Of a stretch of 64,000 bases of DNA, positions 9,243-18,516 are shown piece after piece; the first letter of the stretch is position 1, and each line of letters starts with the position of its first letter. The notes beneath the pieces were generated by a model. That model ran no database searches. It was not told where the DNA came from and saw only the letters and a list, made by a program, of their open reading frames with translations. The DNA is from Ignavibacteriota bacterium (GTDB lineage: Bacteria > Bacteroidota > Ignavibacteria > UBA10030 > SZUA-254): contig JACREZ010000027.1 in NCBI GenBank assembly GCA_016212665.1, positions 38,349 to 102,348 on the forward strand, given 5' to 3'. A program made the translations under genes and the position numbers.

Positions 9243-9668
9243 TTGGTTAAATTACGCTTACGGCGTATCGGCAAAAAGAAACAGCCAGTCTATAAAATTG
9301 TAGCGGCACATTCTGAGTCACCGCGCGACGGAAAATTTCTTGAAGCGATTGGTACATACCATCCGCAACAAAATCCGGCAGGGATTGAATTTAAAGAGAC
9401 CCGCCTGTTCTATTGGTTGAAACGCGGCGCAAAAGCGACTGACACTGTTCTCGGGCTAATGAAACAAAAAGGCATGTGGCTTAAGTGGCAGTTGATGAAG
9501 AACGGCAAAGACGAAGCAGCGATTGCGGCGGAATTAGAAAAATGGCAAGTTCTTCATGCATCAAAATTAGTTCGGAAAGCTGATAAAAAAGCGAGCCTGA
9601 AGAAAAAGAAGAAAGCAGCTGCTGAGGTTGCTTCTGCCGCTCCACCGACTGAAGCGCCAGCCGCTTAA
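9243..9668 (+). CDS. rpsP: 30S ribosomal protein bS16 with Lys/Ala-rich tail
   Basis: Canonical bS16 start VKLRLRRIGKKKQPVYKIVAA followed by SPRDGKFLEAIGTYHP and the DTVLGLMKQKG region. The initiation codon is TTG at 9243, preceded by aaaggag 9-10 nt upstream; no ATG or GTG fits. At 141 residues it is longer than the ~80-90 residues of typical bS16: the last ~50 residues are a Lys-rich then Ala/Pro-rich extension, as is common in Bacteroidota. Second gene of the ffh-rplS block. Confidence 0.97.
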   Translation: MVKLRLRRIGKKKQPVYKIVAAHSESPRDGKFLEAIGTYHPQQNPAGIEFKETRLFYWLKRGAKATDTVLGLMKQKGMWLKWQLMKNGKDEAAIAAELEKWQVLHASKLVRKADKKASLKKKKKAAAEVASAAPPTEAPAA

Positions 9669-9731
9669 TTTTATTGAACCCAATATTTTCTTGTCTGTAA
9701 TTTGAAATTATTGGGTGAAGGATTTTATCGC

Positions 9732-10250
9732 ATGCAATCAACTGACTTATTCGCGATTGCTCAGATTGTCGGTTTCTTCGGAGTAAAAGGATACTTAAAA
9801 ATATATCCTTTAACTCACTCCCCGAAACGTTTGAATAAACTCAAAACTATCAGGGTCGGGTTGAAAGCAGAGTCAATCCATACTCAGGAAGTCGAAGATG
9901 TTGAGTTTCAACACAAAACGATTTTACTGAAGTTAAAGGGATTTGACGATAGAACTGTTGTGGAACAGTTCATTCATCATTACATCTTTGTAGAGAAGGA
10001 TGAACTTGTAAAGCCGCCAAAAGGTTCGTGGTTTATTCATGACATTCTCGGGTGTGAAGTGTTCACAGAAGATGGAACGAACGTAGGAACTATTCAGGAC
10101 GTTCTGAAAATTTCAAGCAACGATATTTGGGAAATCAGGAATGGTGAACGAAGTTTGCTATTTCCAGCGGTAAAAGAGTTTATCAAAAAAGTTGATGTGA
10201 AAAACCGAAAGATTCTGATTTTGCCGCCTGATGGTTTATTTGATTTGTAA
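9732..10250 (+). CDS. rimM: 16S rRNA processing protein RimM
   Basis: Assembly factor for the 30S head, binding uS19. Residues ~5-90 are the RimM N domain (AIAQIVGFFGVKGYLKIYPLT), and ~95-172 the PRC-barrel domain (GSWFIHDILGCEVF, GTIQDVLKISSNDIWEI, LLFPAVKEFIKKVD). The ATG at 9732 is chosen because gaagga precedes it and homology begins at once; an upstream in-frame TTG at 9702 is less likely. It ends 3 bases before trmD, indicating translational coupling. Confidence 0.95.
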   Translation: MQSTDLFAIAQIVGFFGVKGYLKIYPLTHSPKRLNKLKTIRVGLKAESIHTQEVEDVEFQHKTILLKLKGFDDRTVVEQFIHHYIFVEKDELVKPPKGSWFIHDILGCEVFTEDGTNVGTIQDVLKISSNDIWEIRNGERSLLFPAVKEFIKKVDVKNRKILILPPDGLFDL

Positions 10251-10253
10251 CCG

Positions 10254-10928
10254 ATGAGAATCGATGTCGTAACCGGATTCCCGAAAATGTTCAGAGGACC
10301 TCTGAACGAAAGCATCATCAGACAGGCAAAAAAGAAGAAACTGTTGCAAATCCGGGTTCATTACCTGCGACGGTTTACGCATGATAAACACAAAACGATA
10401 GATGATACACCGTTCGGCGGCGGCGCAGGAATGGTGTTAAAGCCTGAGCCGATTTTCGAATGTATCGAATCGCTTCAATCAAAACGCAACTATGATGAAG
10501 TGATTTATCTGACAGCAGATGGTGAAACTCTCACACAAAAGATTGCAAATGAGTTATCACTTAAAAGTAATCTTATCATGCTGTGTGGACATTACAAAGG
10601 TGTTGATGACAGAGTCCGCCAAAAACTCATCACACGTGAAATATCAATTGGCGATTATGTGTTGACGGGCGGAGAAACAGCCGCTCTTGTGTTAATAGAT
10701 ACAATTGCCCGCTTAGTTCCCGGTGTCATCGGTGATGCCGAATCGTTGTTGAGCGATTCATTTCAGGAAGGATTGCTCGATTGTCCGCAATATACCCGAC
10801 CGGCAGAGTTCCGCGGAATGAAAGTTCCTGATGAGTTGCTTTCGGGAAATCATAAAATCATCGAGCGATGGCGACATCAACAAAAACTTGAGAGAACGAA
10901 AGCACGAAGAAAAGATTTATTATCATAA
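10254..10928 (+). CDS. trmD: tRNA (guanine-37-N1)-methyltransferase TrmD
   Basis: Uses S-adenosylmethionine to methylate G37 of tRNAs reading CNN/CCN codons, preventing +1 frameshifts. Visible motifs: MRIDVVTGFPKMF at the start, DDTPFGGGAGMVLKPEPIF, LCGHYKGVDDRV (trefoil-knot SAM site) and SIGDYVLTGGE with PGVIGD, plus the C-terminal LLSGNHKIIERWR. 224 residues is normal. Sits between rimM and rplS as in many bacteria. Confidence 0.98.
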   Translation: MRIDVVTGFPKMFRGPLNESIIRQAKKKKLLQIRVHYLRRFTHDKHKTIDDTPFGGGAGMVLKPEPIFECIESLQSKRNYDEVIYLTADGETLTQKIANELSLKSNLIMLCGHYKGVDDRVRQKLITREISIGDYVLTGGETAALVLIDTIARLVPGVIGDAESLLSDSFQEGLLDCPQYTRPAEFRGMKVPDELLSGNHKIIERWRHQQKLERTKARRKDLLS

Positions 10929-10969
10929 TTTTGTAAATTGATTTTGTACAAACAAGGAGAATCAAAAAA

Positions 10970-11311
10970 ATGGAAAAGTTAAAACTCGTAGAAGCAATGC
11001 AAATGAAGACTGACCTCCCGTCGTTCAAGCCGGGGGATACAATCAATGTGCATGTGCGTGTTATTGAAGGAGACAAGGAACGTATTCAGCAATATCAGGG
11101 AATCGTGATGGCGCGACGCGGTGCAGGAATGGGTGCAACATTCACCGTGAGAAAAGTTTCCGACGGAGTCGGCGTGGAAAGAATTTTCCCGCTCCACTCG
11201 CCGCGTATTGCAAAAATTGACCTTGTCAAACCCGGCAGAGTTCGTCGTGCGAAACTCTATTACATCCGTGAACTTGCTTCAAAGAGTGTTCGCCAAAAAA
11301 CTTCGGCGTAA
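10970..11311 (+). CDS. rplS: 50S ribosomal protein bL19
   Basis: bL19 sits at the 30S-50S interface. Motifs: [57 protein letters not shown] and [19 protein letters not shown] good aaggag ribosome-binding site precedes the ATG. 113 residues is the usual length. Last ribosomal gene of the block; the next gene begins 2 bases after the stop. Confidence 0.98.
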   Translation: MEKLKLVEAMQMKTDLPSFKPGDTINVHVRVIEGDKERIQQYQGIVMARRGAGMGATFTVRKVSDGVGVERIFPLHSPRIAKIDLVKPGRVRRAKLYYIRELASKSVRQKTSA

Positions 11312-11313
11312 CA

Positions 11314-12048
11314 TTGAAGCGGCTTGGAATTATCAGACACAACTATGTGCAACCGTTATTCGACGGTTTGCGCATGTCTGCCCCTGAATCCTCCGCCCGC
11401 TTTGAGTTGGTTCAAGATGCACCGGCTCAACTTGTTCTCAAACTTCTGCAAGATGAAATAGACGGGGCATTTTTATCTCCTCTTGATTATGCAAGATATT
11501 CGACAGGACTGCGCATTGTCCCGGATGTTTGCGCCGCTTCTTTCGGTGAAAGCGGTATCATTGAATTACACTTCCGTGATGATTTGACTGATGTCTCGTC
11601 AGTTGCAGTCAATCCTGAATCAAGTTCGGAAATTATTCTTGCTCGAATGATACTCGAAGAAAAATTTTCCCTCACACCGAAATTTGTTCTTTTGCAAGAT
11701 GCATTACACAGTGGTTTGGAAAAGGCGGAAAGTCTATTAGTCGTCGGCAACGATTGTGAAGAATGGAGTGACCACGCCAATAAACTTGACCTCGTTGACG
11801 AATGGTTTGATATAACCGAACATCACTATGTCCACGGATTTTGGGTGACAAAGGAGGGCGCTCTATCAGAATCAGAACTTTTGCATCTGAAAAAAATCAA
11901 AGAGAAAACAGCCGAAAATAATTTTTCTGTATTCTACAATTTCCATGATGAAGCCATCGAAGGTTTGAACGAGTTTTACAGAATGGCGTATTATTATGGG
12001 GCTTTGAAAGATATTCCTGATTTGAAGTTTACATCGTTACGTAATTAG
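11314..12048 (+). CDS. MqnA/MqnD-family (futalosine menaquinone pathway, periplasmic-binding-like fold) protein
   Basis: The layout fits the MqnA/MqnD family: an N-terminal IIRHNYVQPLFDGL segment, a pocket-forming QDAPAQLVLKLLQDEIDGAFLSPLDYAR block (close to the PaeLvrkLleGelDvallSpieYar pattern of MqnA), SFGESGIIELHF, and a C-terminal VVGNDCEEW / DEWFDIT region with the second lobe. MqnA dehydrates chorismate to 3-enolpyruvylbenzoate, the first step to menaquinone through futalosine. The start is TTG at 11314, 2 bases after rplS, so it is read through from the ribosomal operon. It is diverged enough that MqnA versus another family member is not certain; no other mqn genes are in the window. 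Confidence 0.65.
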   Translation: MKRLGIIRHNYVQPLFDGLRMSAPESSARFELVQDAPAQLVLKLLQDEIDGAFLSPLDYARYSTGLRIVPDVCAASFGESGIIELHFRDDLTDVSSVAVNPESSSEIILARMILEEKFSLTPKFVLLQDALHSGLEKAESLLVVGNDCEEWSDHANKLDLVDEWFDITEHHYVHGFWVTKEGALSESELLHLKKIKEKTAENNFSVFYNFHDEAIEGLNEFYRMAYYYGALKDIPDLKFTSLRN

Positions 12049-12097
12049 ATGTATCCCTTTACCAACTTCATCAATTGATATTTTACTTCTTGAGACC

Positions 12098-12313
12098 ATG
12101 AAAAAAGAATTCAACGTAATTATTGAAAAAGATGCCGACGGATATTTTGTTGCCACTGTCCCCGAACTCCGGGGATGCCATACACAAGCAAAATCGCTTG
12201 ATGTTTTGATGAAGCGAATACGCGAAGCAATTGACCTCTGCCTGGAAGTTCAAGAAGGAACAATCAAATTCAATGAATTCGTTGGTGTACAACGAATCTC
12301 AATTCCCGCATGA
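12098..12313 (+). CDS. hicB: HicB-like antitoxin
   Basis: 71 residues with the HicB degraded-RNase-H fold pattern: FNVIIEKDADGYFVATVPELRGCHTQAKSLDVLMKRIREAIDLCLEV. It neutralises the adjacent HicA. Short for HicB, with no obvious C-terminal DNA-binding domain (helix-turn-helix or ribbon-helix-helix), so autoregulation may be weak or absent. It precedes hicA and overlaps it by 4 bases (ATGA), the reverse of the more common hicA-hicB order. Confidence 0.85.
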   Translation: MKKEFNVIIEKDADGYFVATVPELRGCHTQAKSLDVLMKRIREAIDLCLEVQEGTIKFNEFVGVQRISIPA

Positions 12314-12534
12314 GAAAAAGTCCACGACTTCGAGGTCGTGAAATTATTAAAGCATTACAAAAGGCTGATTTTACAATTCAGCGAATACGGGGAAGTCATT
12401 ATTTTTTACAGCATGACGATGGCAGATGTACTGTCGTTCCGGTTCACTCCGCCGAAATAATTGGTCCGGGGTTATTTTCAAAAATTCTTCGTGATTGTGA
12501 ATTATCAATTTCTGAATTTCAAGATTTGTTGTAA
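12310..12534 (+). CDS. hicA: HicA-like mRNA interferase toxin
   Basis: 74 residues with the double-stranded-RNA-binding-like HicA fold: REIIKALQKADFTIQRIRGSHYFL, where the His of GSHYF is the catalytic residue, then TVVPVHSAEIIGPGLFSKILRD. HicA cleaves mRNA independently of the ribosome. It overlaps hicB by 4 bases and ends 14 bases before recN. Confidence 0.88.
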   Translation: MRKSPRLRGREIIKALQKADFTIQRIRGSHYFLQHDDGRCTVVPVHSAEIIGPGLFSKILRDCELSISEFQDLL

Positions 12535-12548
12535 CTTATTTTTCTGCC

Positions 12549-14261
12549 TTGCTCAAATCACTCAACATCAAAAACTACGCGCTTATTGATGAACTCAACA
12601 TTGAGTTCGAAAATGGGCTGACTATCTTGACGGGGGAAACGGGCGCAGGAAAATCAATCATCATTGATGCGCTCAGTATGATTCTCGGTGAACGTGCGGA
12701 TAGCGGGGTTGTACGCAAAGGAAGTGAGAAGGCGATTGTTGAAGCGGTATTTCTAATTCAGCATCAGTTTAAATTGAAACAACTTCTTGCTGAGCAAGAG
12801 ATGGATAGTTCGGACGAATTAATTATCAGGCGGGAAATTTCAACTAAAAGTCAAAGCAGATGTTTTATCAATGATTCCCCTGCGACCATAAGTTTGCTGA
12901 AACAAGTCGGGGACTTGCTCGTTGATTTACATGGACAACACGAACATCAATCGCTTCTCAGAAAAGAAACGCATATCGAGATGCTTGATGATTTCTGTGG
13001 GCTGAACGAATCGGTAAAAAGTTTTGCAAAACTCTACGTAAACGCTTCTTCAATTTTGAAAGAGATTGAAACGTTACAGTCCAAAAAAGAACACGTGGAT
13101 GAAAAGCGTTCGCTCTTAGAATTTCAGTTGAATGAAATTCTTGCAGTTAATCCGTCGCTCAATGAAGAAGAATCGCTCGAAAAAGAATTGAAGATTTTAG
13201 AAAACTCCGAGCGGCTTTCTCTTGAAGCAGACCAACTATACCAACTTCTCTATGATGGTGAGCAATCTATCGTTGACAAATTTGGCGTAGTACGGAAACA
13301 TGTTGAAGCGTTGCAAAAGATTGATGAATCATTTTCAGAATCAGTTAAAGAACTTGAGTCGGCGACTTCTATCATCAATGAATTAACTTCATTTGTGCGA
13401 AACTATCGTTCGAACATTGAGTTCAAACCTGAACGATTGGAAGAAATCAGAACTCGGCTTGGAAAGATTTCTCTCCTCAAAAAAAAGTATGGCGGAACAA
13501 TGGAATCTGTACTTCGGCAAAAAGAATCAATCGAGAAAGAATTATCCATTGCCGACAATTTTGAAACAGCGTTAGCCGAAAAGAAGAAAGAATTGGAGCA
13601 AGCAAGAGTTATTTGCTCGAAAGCGGCTCAAGAACTTTCCAAGAAACGACAGGATGGAGCGAAGAAACTCAACAAGAAAATTGTCCAAACGCTGATACAA
13701 CTTGGAATTCAAAACGGGCAGTTTGAAACAAACATCGTTCAACAAAAAAGCAATCAACAGGATACAGCAATTGTGAAAATCGGTAAGGATTGTTTTGATT
13801 GTTCGTCTCAGGGAATTGATGAGATTGAGTTTTTCATCTCGACGAACGTTGGTGAATCGCCAAAGCCGTTAGTGAAAGTTGCATCAGGCGGAGAAGTTTC
13901 CCGCATCATGCTTTCATTGAAGATGAATGTTGTGACGAAAGAAAGTGTCCCGCTATTGATATTTGATGAAATTGATGTTGGAATATCGGGTAGAATTTCT
14001 CAATCAGTCGGTCAGGCAATGAAAGAACTCGCGGCGCATCATCAGGTAATTGCAATTACGCACTTGCCGCAGATTGCCGGTTTTGCCGATGCACATTTCG
14101 TCGTCGAAAAAATTGAAGATGGAAAGCGTGCCATCACGAAATTGAAAATGTTAAACGAGAAAGATCGGGTCATGGAAGTTGCCCGACTGATGAGCGGTGA
14201 AGAAGTTACTGAAGCCGGTTTGCAAAGCGCCCGCGAGTTGATTGAATTTTCAAACAGTTAA
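12549..14261 (+). CDS. recN: DNA repair protein RecN
   Basis: SMC-like ATPase acting early in double-strand break repair. Head: LKSLNIKNYALIDELNIEFENG and Walker A GETGAGKSI, then ILGERAD; a coiled-coil arm spans roughly residues 150-370; the C-terminal head carries the signature VASGGEVSRIMLSLK, Walker B LLIFDEIDVGISG and the ITHLPQIAGFAD switch. 570 residues is the family norm. The start is TTG at 12549 (LKSLNIKNYAL aligns directly with RecN N-termini); no ATG fits. Confidence 0.97.
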   Translation: MLKSLNIKNYALIDELNIEFENGLTILTGETGAGKSIIIDALSMILGERADSGVVRKGSEKAIVEAVFLIQHQFKLKQLLAEQEMDSSDELIIRREISTKSQSRCFINDSPATISLLKQVGDLLVDLHGQHEHQSLLRKETHIEMLDDFCGLNESVKSFAKLYVNASSILKEIETLQSKKEHVDEKRSLLEFQLNEILAVNPSLNEEESLEKELKILENSERLSLEADQLYQLLYDGEQSIVDKFGVVRKHVEALQKIDESFSESVKELESATSIINELTSFVRNYRSNIEFKPERLEEIRTRLGKISLLKKKYGGTMESVLRQKESIEKELSIADNFETALAEKKKELEQARVICSKAAQELSKKRQDGAKKLNKKIVQTLIQLGIQNGQFETNIVQQKSNQQDTAIVKIGKDCFDCSSQGIDEIEFFISTNVGESPKPLVKVASGGEVSRIMLSLKMNVVTKESVPLLIFDEIDVGISGRISQSVGQAMKELAAHHQVIAITHLPQIAGFADAHFVVEKIEDGKRAITKLKMLNEKDRVMEVARLMSGEEVTEAGLQSARELIEFSNS

Positions 14262-14278
14262 TTTTAGAAAGAAATAGT

Positions 14279-16420
14279 ATGAAGTCGAAATTATTTTTCT
14301 TAGTTATCATCCTGATTGCAACGCAGACTCTTTTTGCTCAGGGAGGAAAACCGCCCGTCGCAAAAAGAGTCCCGAAGGTAGATGTGCTTCATGGCGATGA
14401 ACGAATTGATAATTATTTTTGGCTCCGCGATGAAGAGCGAACAAACACGGAAGTTATAGATTACTTAAAATCGGAAAATTCATACACGCATGCTGTTATG
14501 AAACCGACGGAGGCGTTGCAGGAAACATTGTACAATGAAATGATTCGCCGCATCAAAGAAACTGACCAGGACCCGCCGTATCGTGACGGAAATTATTTTT
14601 ACTACACACGAACGGAAAAAGGAAAACAATATCCAATTTTTTGCAGGAAGAAAGGAAGTCTAGATGCGAAGGAAGAAATTTACCTCGACCAGAACGAACT
14701 TTCGAAGGGCTATCGTTTTTATAGAATCGCTGCGATGGATATTAGTCCCGATGAGGAATGGCTTGCATTCTCAGTAGATACCAATGGTTCGGAAAATTAT
14801 ATTCTACAAATTATGAACATGGATGATGGGGACATCATGCGAGAACAGATTCCGAACACACAATCAGTTGTGTGGGCGATGGATAATCAGACATTGTTTT
14901 ACACCGTTGAGGATACAGCGAAGCGACCATACCGCGTCTATCGTCACACGTTCGGGGAAGATGTGAAATATGACAAAGTTGTGTTTGAAGAACCTGATGC
15001 ACTCTACACGGTTGGTGTGGGACGAACACGAAGCGACCAATATATTTTTATCGGTTCATCGGCAAGTAACTCCGATGAATGGCGATACATTTCGGCGGGA
15101 AATCCGGATGAACAATTTAAGTTGATTGCTCCTCGCCGTCCTGAGTTTGAGTATTCGGTTGACCATCACGGCGACCATTTTTACATCAGAACAAATAAGG
15201 ATGCTAAAACTTTCCGCCTGATGAAAGCGCCTGTTTCTGACCCAAGTGAACAAAATTGGACTGAAGTTCTTCCGTACCGGAAAGATGTTACCTTAGAAGG
15301 AACGGATTTCTTTGCCAACCACATGGTTGTATATGAGAGGGAACAAGGTCTGCAGAAAATGCGCGTCACCGATTTGCGAACAAACGCGACTCACTACATT
15401 GAGTATCCTGAACCTGTGTACACAGCATTCGGCAATGTGAACAGAGTATTTAACACAAATGTTTTTCGTTACAGTTATCAATCGCTCGTCACGCCTGCTT
15501 CGATTTATGATTACAACCTTGACACAAAAGAGCGGGTTCTTGTGAAGCAACAGGAAGTTCTTGGCGGGTATGATGCTTCGCAGTATCAGTCGGAAAGAAT
15601 TTTTGCAAAAGCAGAGGATGGCACAATGATTCCGATTTCGCTTGTGTATAAAATGGGGGTGAAGTTCGATGGAACAGCGCCGCTTCATTTAACAGGGTAC
15701 GGCTCGTATGGTTCATCAACGCAACCGACGTTCAGTACGGCTCGATTGAGTTATCTTGACCGTGGAGTTGTTGTTGCCCTTGCACATATTCGCGGCGGCG
15801 GAGACATGGGACGTGAATGGTACGACAACGGAAAATTATTGAAAAAGAAAAATACGTTTACCGATTTTATCGCCTGTGCCGAACACCTCATCAACAATAA
15901 GTACACAAGCAAAGAAAAGTTAACAATCTCCGGCGGAAGCGCGGGCGGTTTGTTGATGGGCGCAGTGACAAACATGCGACCCGATTTATTCAAAGCAGTG
16001 ATAGCGAGCGTTCCGTTTGTGGATGTCATCAACACCATGCTTGATGAAGGATTGATGTACACCGCGCAGGAATTTCTCGAATGGGGTAATCCGAAAGAAA
16101 AAGAATCGTACGAGTATATGAAAACATATTGCCCGTACACAAATGTATCGGCACAGAATTATCCGAATATTTTAGCAAAGGTTGGATTCAACGACCCGCG
16201 AGTAAATTATTGGGAAGGGGCAAAGTGGGTCGCCAAGTTGCGTGAACTAAAAACGGATAACAACACGGTTTTATTGAAAGTGAATATGGGGGCAGGTCAC
16301 GGCGGTTCCTCCGGACGATACGAACGTCTCCGGGAAATTGCTTTTGACTATGCGTACATTCTCAGTCAATATGGATTGACATCGTTGGAGAAAGCAAAGG
16401 AAGAAGATTGGAAGAAATAA
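14279..16420 (+). CDS. Secreted S9A prolyl oligopeptidase-family peptidase (oligopeptidase B type)
   Basis: Signal peptide at residues 1-20 (TQTLFAQGG). Propeller domain approximately residues 75-430. The C-terminal alpha/beta-hydrolase has the serine nucleophile near residue 554 (ISGGSAGGLLMGA), the aspartate near 639 (VGFNDPRVNYW) and the histidine near 674 (MGAGHGGSSGR). The N-terminal GDERIDNYFWLRDE is diagnostic for oligopeptidase B-like enzymes, which cut short peptides after basic residues. 713 residues is the expected length with a signal peptide. The gene starts 17 bases after recN. Export is unlike cytosolic E. coli PtrB but common in Bacteroidota. Confidence 0.93.
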   Translation: MKSKLFFLVIILIATQTLFAQGGKPPVAKRVPKVDVLHGDERIDNYFWLRDEERTNTEVIDYLKSENSYTHAVMKPTEALQETLYNEMIRRIKETDQDPPYRDGNYFYYTRTEKGKQYPIFCRKKGSLDAKEEIYLDQNELSKGYRFYRIAAMDISPDEEWLAFSVDTNGSENYILQIMNMDDGDIMREQIPNTQSVVWAMDNQTLFYTVEDTAKRPYRVYRHTFGEDVKYDKVVFEEPDALYTVGVGRTRSDQYIFIGSSASNSDEWRYISAGNPDEQFKLIAPRRPEFEYSVDHHGDHFYIRTNKDAKTFRLMKAPVSDPSEQNWTEVLPYRKDVTLEGTDFFANHMVVYEREQGLQKMRVTDLRTNATHYIEYPEPVYTAFGNVNRVFNTNVFRYSYQSLVTPASIYDYNLDTKERVLVKQQEVLGGYDASQYQSERIFAKAEDGTMIPISLVYKMGVKFDGTAPLHLTGYGSYGSSTQPTFSTARLSYLDRGVVVALAHIRGGGDMGREWYDNGKLLKKKNTFTDFIACAEHLINNKYTSKEKLTISGGSAGGLLMGAVTNMRPDLFKAVIASVPFVDVINTMLDEGLMYTAQEFLEWGNPKEKESYEYMKTYCPYTNVSAQNYPNILAKVGFNDPRVNYWEGAKWVAKLRELKTDNNTVLLKVNMGAGHGGSSGRYERLREIAFDYAYILSQYGLTSLEKAKEEDWKK

Positions 16421-16444
16421 GATAACATTAAAATAAGGATTGAT

Positions 16445-16657
16445 ATGTCAGATAATGTTAAATATGTTGTTGATGCAAAAGGGAAACCAAAGGAAGTTAT
16501 TATTCCGATAGATCTATGGAATAAATTAGCTACTTCGATAAATGCGGAAGACAAGAAAATGATGAGCAAGAAAAAACTTGGTAATTACTTCGGTGTGTTG
16601 AAATTATCTGTGGACCCTTTGAAATATCAAAAAGAGATTCGGAATGAATGGCAATAA
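16445..16657 (+). CDS. Antitoxin of a PIN-domain toxin pair
   Basis: 70-residue protein starting VKYVVDAKGKPKEVIIPIDLWNKL, the pattern of small antitoxins (Phd/DUF2281-like) with an N-terminal DNA-binding strand region and a C-terminal toxin-binding helix. Good aagga ribosome-binding site. Its last 14 bases overlap the PIN toxin gene. The family is inferred mainly from gene order. Confidence 0.75.
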   Translation: MSDNVKYVVDAKGKPKEVIIPIDLWNKLATSINAEDKKMMSKKKLGNYFGVLKLSVDPLKYQKEIRNEWQ

Positions 16658-17009
16658 ATATTTGCTCGATACGAATATCGTTTTGTATCTGCTTGGAGGG
16701 AAAATATCCAATAGGGAAATTCGCGAGGGAGAATATTTCGTTTCATTTGTGACTGAGTTAGAATTGCTTTCGTATCCCAATATGACTGATACAGAGGAAA
16801 ACTCTATCAGGAAATTTCTCGAAAATATCCGGATTGTAAATCTTTCACCTCAGATAAAAGAACAATCAATATTCTTTAGAAAGAAGTACAAATTAAAATT
16901 ACCGGATGCAATAATTTCAGCAACTGCATTTTTCTCAAATGCTGAATTGGTGACAAACGATAAATCCTTAACAAAGATTTTAGAAATCAAATCACGGGTC
17001 ATTTCATAA
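16644..17009 (+). CDS. PIN-domain ribonuclease toxin (VapC-like)
   Basis: 121 residues with the PIN acidic triad/tetrad: D in YLLDTNIVLYLL, E in VTELELLSYP, D in LKLPDAIISATA and D in LVTNDKSL. PIN toxins cleave tRNA or rRNA using Mg2+. It overlaps the antitoxin by 14 bases and ends 5 bases before cysS, so it is inserted between the oligopeptidase and an essential tRNA synthetase gene. Confidence 0.9.
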   Translation: MNGNKYLLDTNIVLYLLGGKISNREIREGEYFVSFVTELELLSYPNMTDTEENSIRKFLENIRIVNLSPQIKEQSIFFRKKYKLKLPDAIISATAFFSNAELVTNDKSLTKILEIKSRVIS

Positions 17010-17014
17010 ACAAC

Positions 17015-18463
17015 ATGCCGCTTCAATTCTACAACACCCTTACCCGTCGCAAAGAAGAATTCAAACCGCTCACCGAAGGTTTTGTTCGCATGTACGTGTG
17101 CGGACCGACCGTGTATGGTCATTCGCATCTTGGACATGGGAAAAGTTATGTTTCGTTCGATACAATCATCAGATACTTACGCTACGTTGGATATAAAGTA
17201 ACTTATGTTCAGAACATCACCGATGTCGGACATTTACTTGGTGAAACGAATGAAGGCGAAGACCGTCTCATCAAACAGGGAAAACTTGAGCAGAAGCATC
17301 CGATGCAAATCGCAGAGGAATATACTCGAAGTTATTTCGAAGACATGGATGCACTTGGCGTTCAACGACCGGATATTTCTCCGAGAGCGACGGGACATAT
17401 CACTGAGCAAATTGAAATCGTACAACAATTGATCGAAAAAGGATTTGCTTATGAAGTGAATGGCTCTGTCTATTTTGATGTCTCGAAAGATAAAGAGTAT
17501 GGAAAACTTTCAGGACGTAATACCGATGAAATGGAAAGCGGAACCCGTGTTGACGTTAAATCGGAAAAGAAACATCCGAATGATTTTGCTTTATGGAAAC
17601 GTGCTGAGCCGGAACACATTATGCAGTGGACAAGTCCGTGGGGATTAGGTTTCCCCGGGTGGCATGTCGAGTGTTCAGCAATGTCCATGAAATATTTGGG
17701 TGAGACGTTTGATATTCACGGGGGCGGAATGGACAACCAATTTCCACATCACGAGTGCGAGATTGCTCAGAGCGAATGTCTGACAGGAAAACCGTTTGTA
17801 AAGTATTGGATTCACAACAATCTAATCACGGTGAACGGACAGAAGATGAGCAAGTCGCTTGGCAATTTTACGTTGCTGAAAGATTTGTTCAAGAAATACA
17901 ATCCGCTCGTCATTCGTTTTTTCATTTTGCAGAGTCACTACAGAAGCACGCTCGATTTTAGTGAAGAAGCGATTGCCGGAGCAGAGAAGGGATATCAAAA
18001 ATTAATTAATACAGTCAAACTCGTTAGGGATGGTTTGAATAATCTCAAACCACAAACCTCAAACCCCGAACCGAGCAAGTATTTTAAGTTCTATTCTGAT
18101 TTTTCAAATGCTATGAACGACGACTTCAACACTGCACAGGCAATCGCAGTGTTGTTTGAGTTGAGCCGTGAAGTGAATGTCGGTCTGTCGAAGAATGAAT
18201 TATCAAAAGAAACTTTGCAGTCAGTTGATGATTTATTCAATGAACTTGGCGGTCAGGTTTTGGGAATTATTCCAAATGATGTAGAAACACAGTCAGGCGA
18301 AGGGAATCAAACAAAAGAATTAATGCAACTATTGATTGATGTGAGAGCAGAAGTGCGCAATCAAAAACTTTGGTCGCTTTCAGATAAAATACGTGATGGA
18401 CTTCAGAACATTGGAATTAGTCTTGAAGATAAGAAAGATGGGACGACGTGGAAAAGGAATTAA
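17015..18463 (+). CDS. cysS: Cysteinyl-tRNA synthetase
   Basis: Class I synthetase that charges tRNA-Cys. Motifs: zinc and ATP site MYVCGPTVYGHSHLGHGKSYV (HIGH variant SHLGHG), QNITDVGH, zinc ligands in PGWHVECSAMS and HHECE, and KMSKSLGN. 482 residues is normal. Residues ~345-357 (NLKPQTSNPEPSK) lie in the linker before the anticodon-binding domain and are encoded by an AAACCTCAAACCCCGAA simple repeat also found between genes (41475-41526). The stop codon overlaps the first arm of a terminator hairpin. Confidence 0.97.
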   Translation: MPLQFYNTLTRRKEEFKPLTEGFVRMYVCGPTVYGHSHLGHGKSYVSFDTIIRYLRYVGYKVTYVQNITDVGHLLGETNEGEDRLIKQGKLEQKHPMQIAEEYTRSYFEDMDALGVQRPDISPRATGHITEQIEIVQQLIEKGFAYEVNGSVYFDVSKDKEYGKLSGRNTDEMESGTRVDVKSEKKHPNDFALWKRAEPEHIMQWTSPWGLGFPGWHVECSAMSMKYLGETFDIHGGGMDNQFPHHECEIAQSECLTGKPFVKYWIHNNLITVNGQKMSKSLGNFTLLKDLFKKYNPLVIRFFILQSHYRSTLDFSEEAIAGAEKGYQKLINTVKLVRDGLNNLKPQTSNPEPSKYFKFYSDFSNAMNDDFNTAQAIAVLFELSREVNVGLSKNELSKETLQSVDDLFNELGGQVLGIIPNDVETQSGEGNQTKELMQLLIDVRAEVRNQKLWSLSDKIRDGLQNIGISLEDKKDGTTWKRN

Positions 18464-18511
18464 CCTTGCGAAGGTTAATCTCAAATACGAACGAAAAACC
18501 TTCGCAAGGTT
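18462..18511. terminator. Bidirectional hairpin terminator between convergent cysS and doxX
   Basis: aaccttgcgaaggtt (18462-18476) and its exact reverse complement aaccttcgcaaggtt (18497-18511) form a 15-bp stem with a 20-nt loop. Each arm is also nearly self-palindromic. It overlaps the cysS stop codon and ends 5 bases before the doxX stop on the other strand. Confidence 0.75.
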
Positions 18512-18516
18512 ATGAG

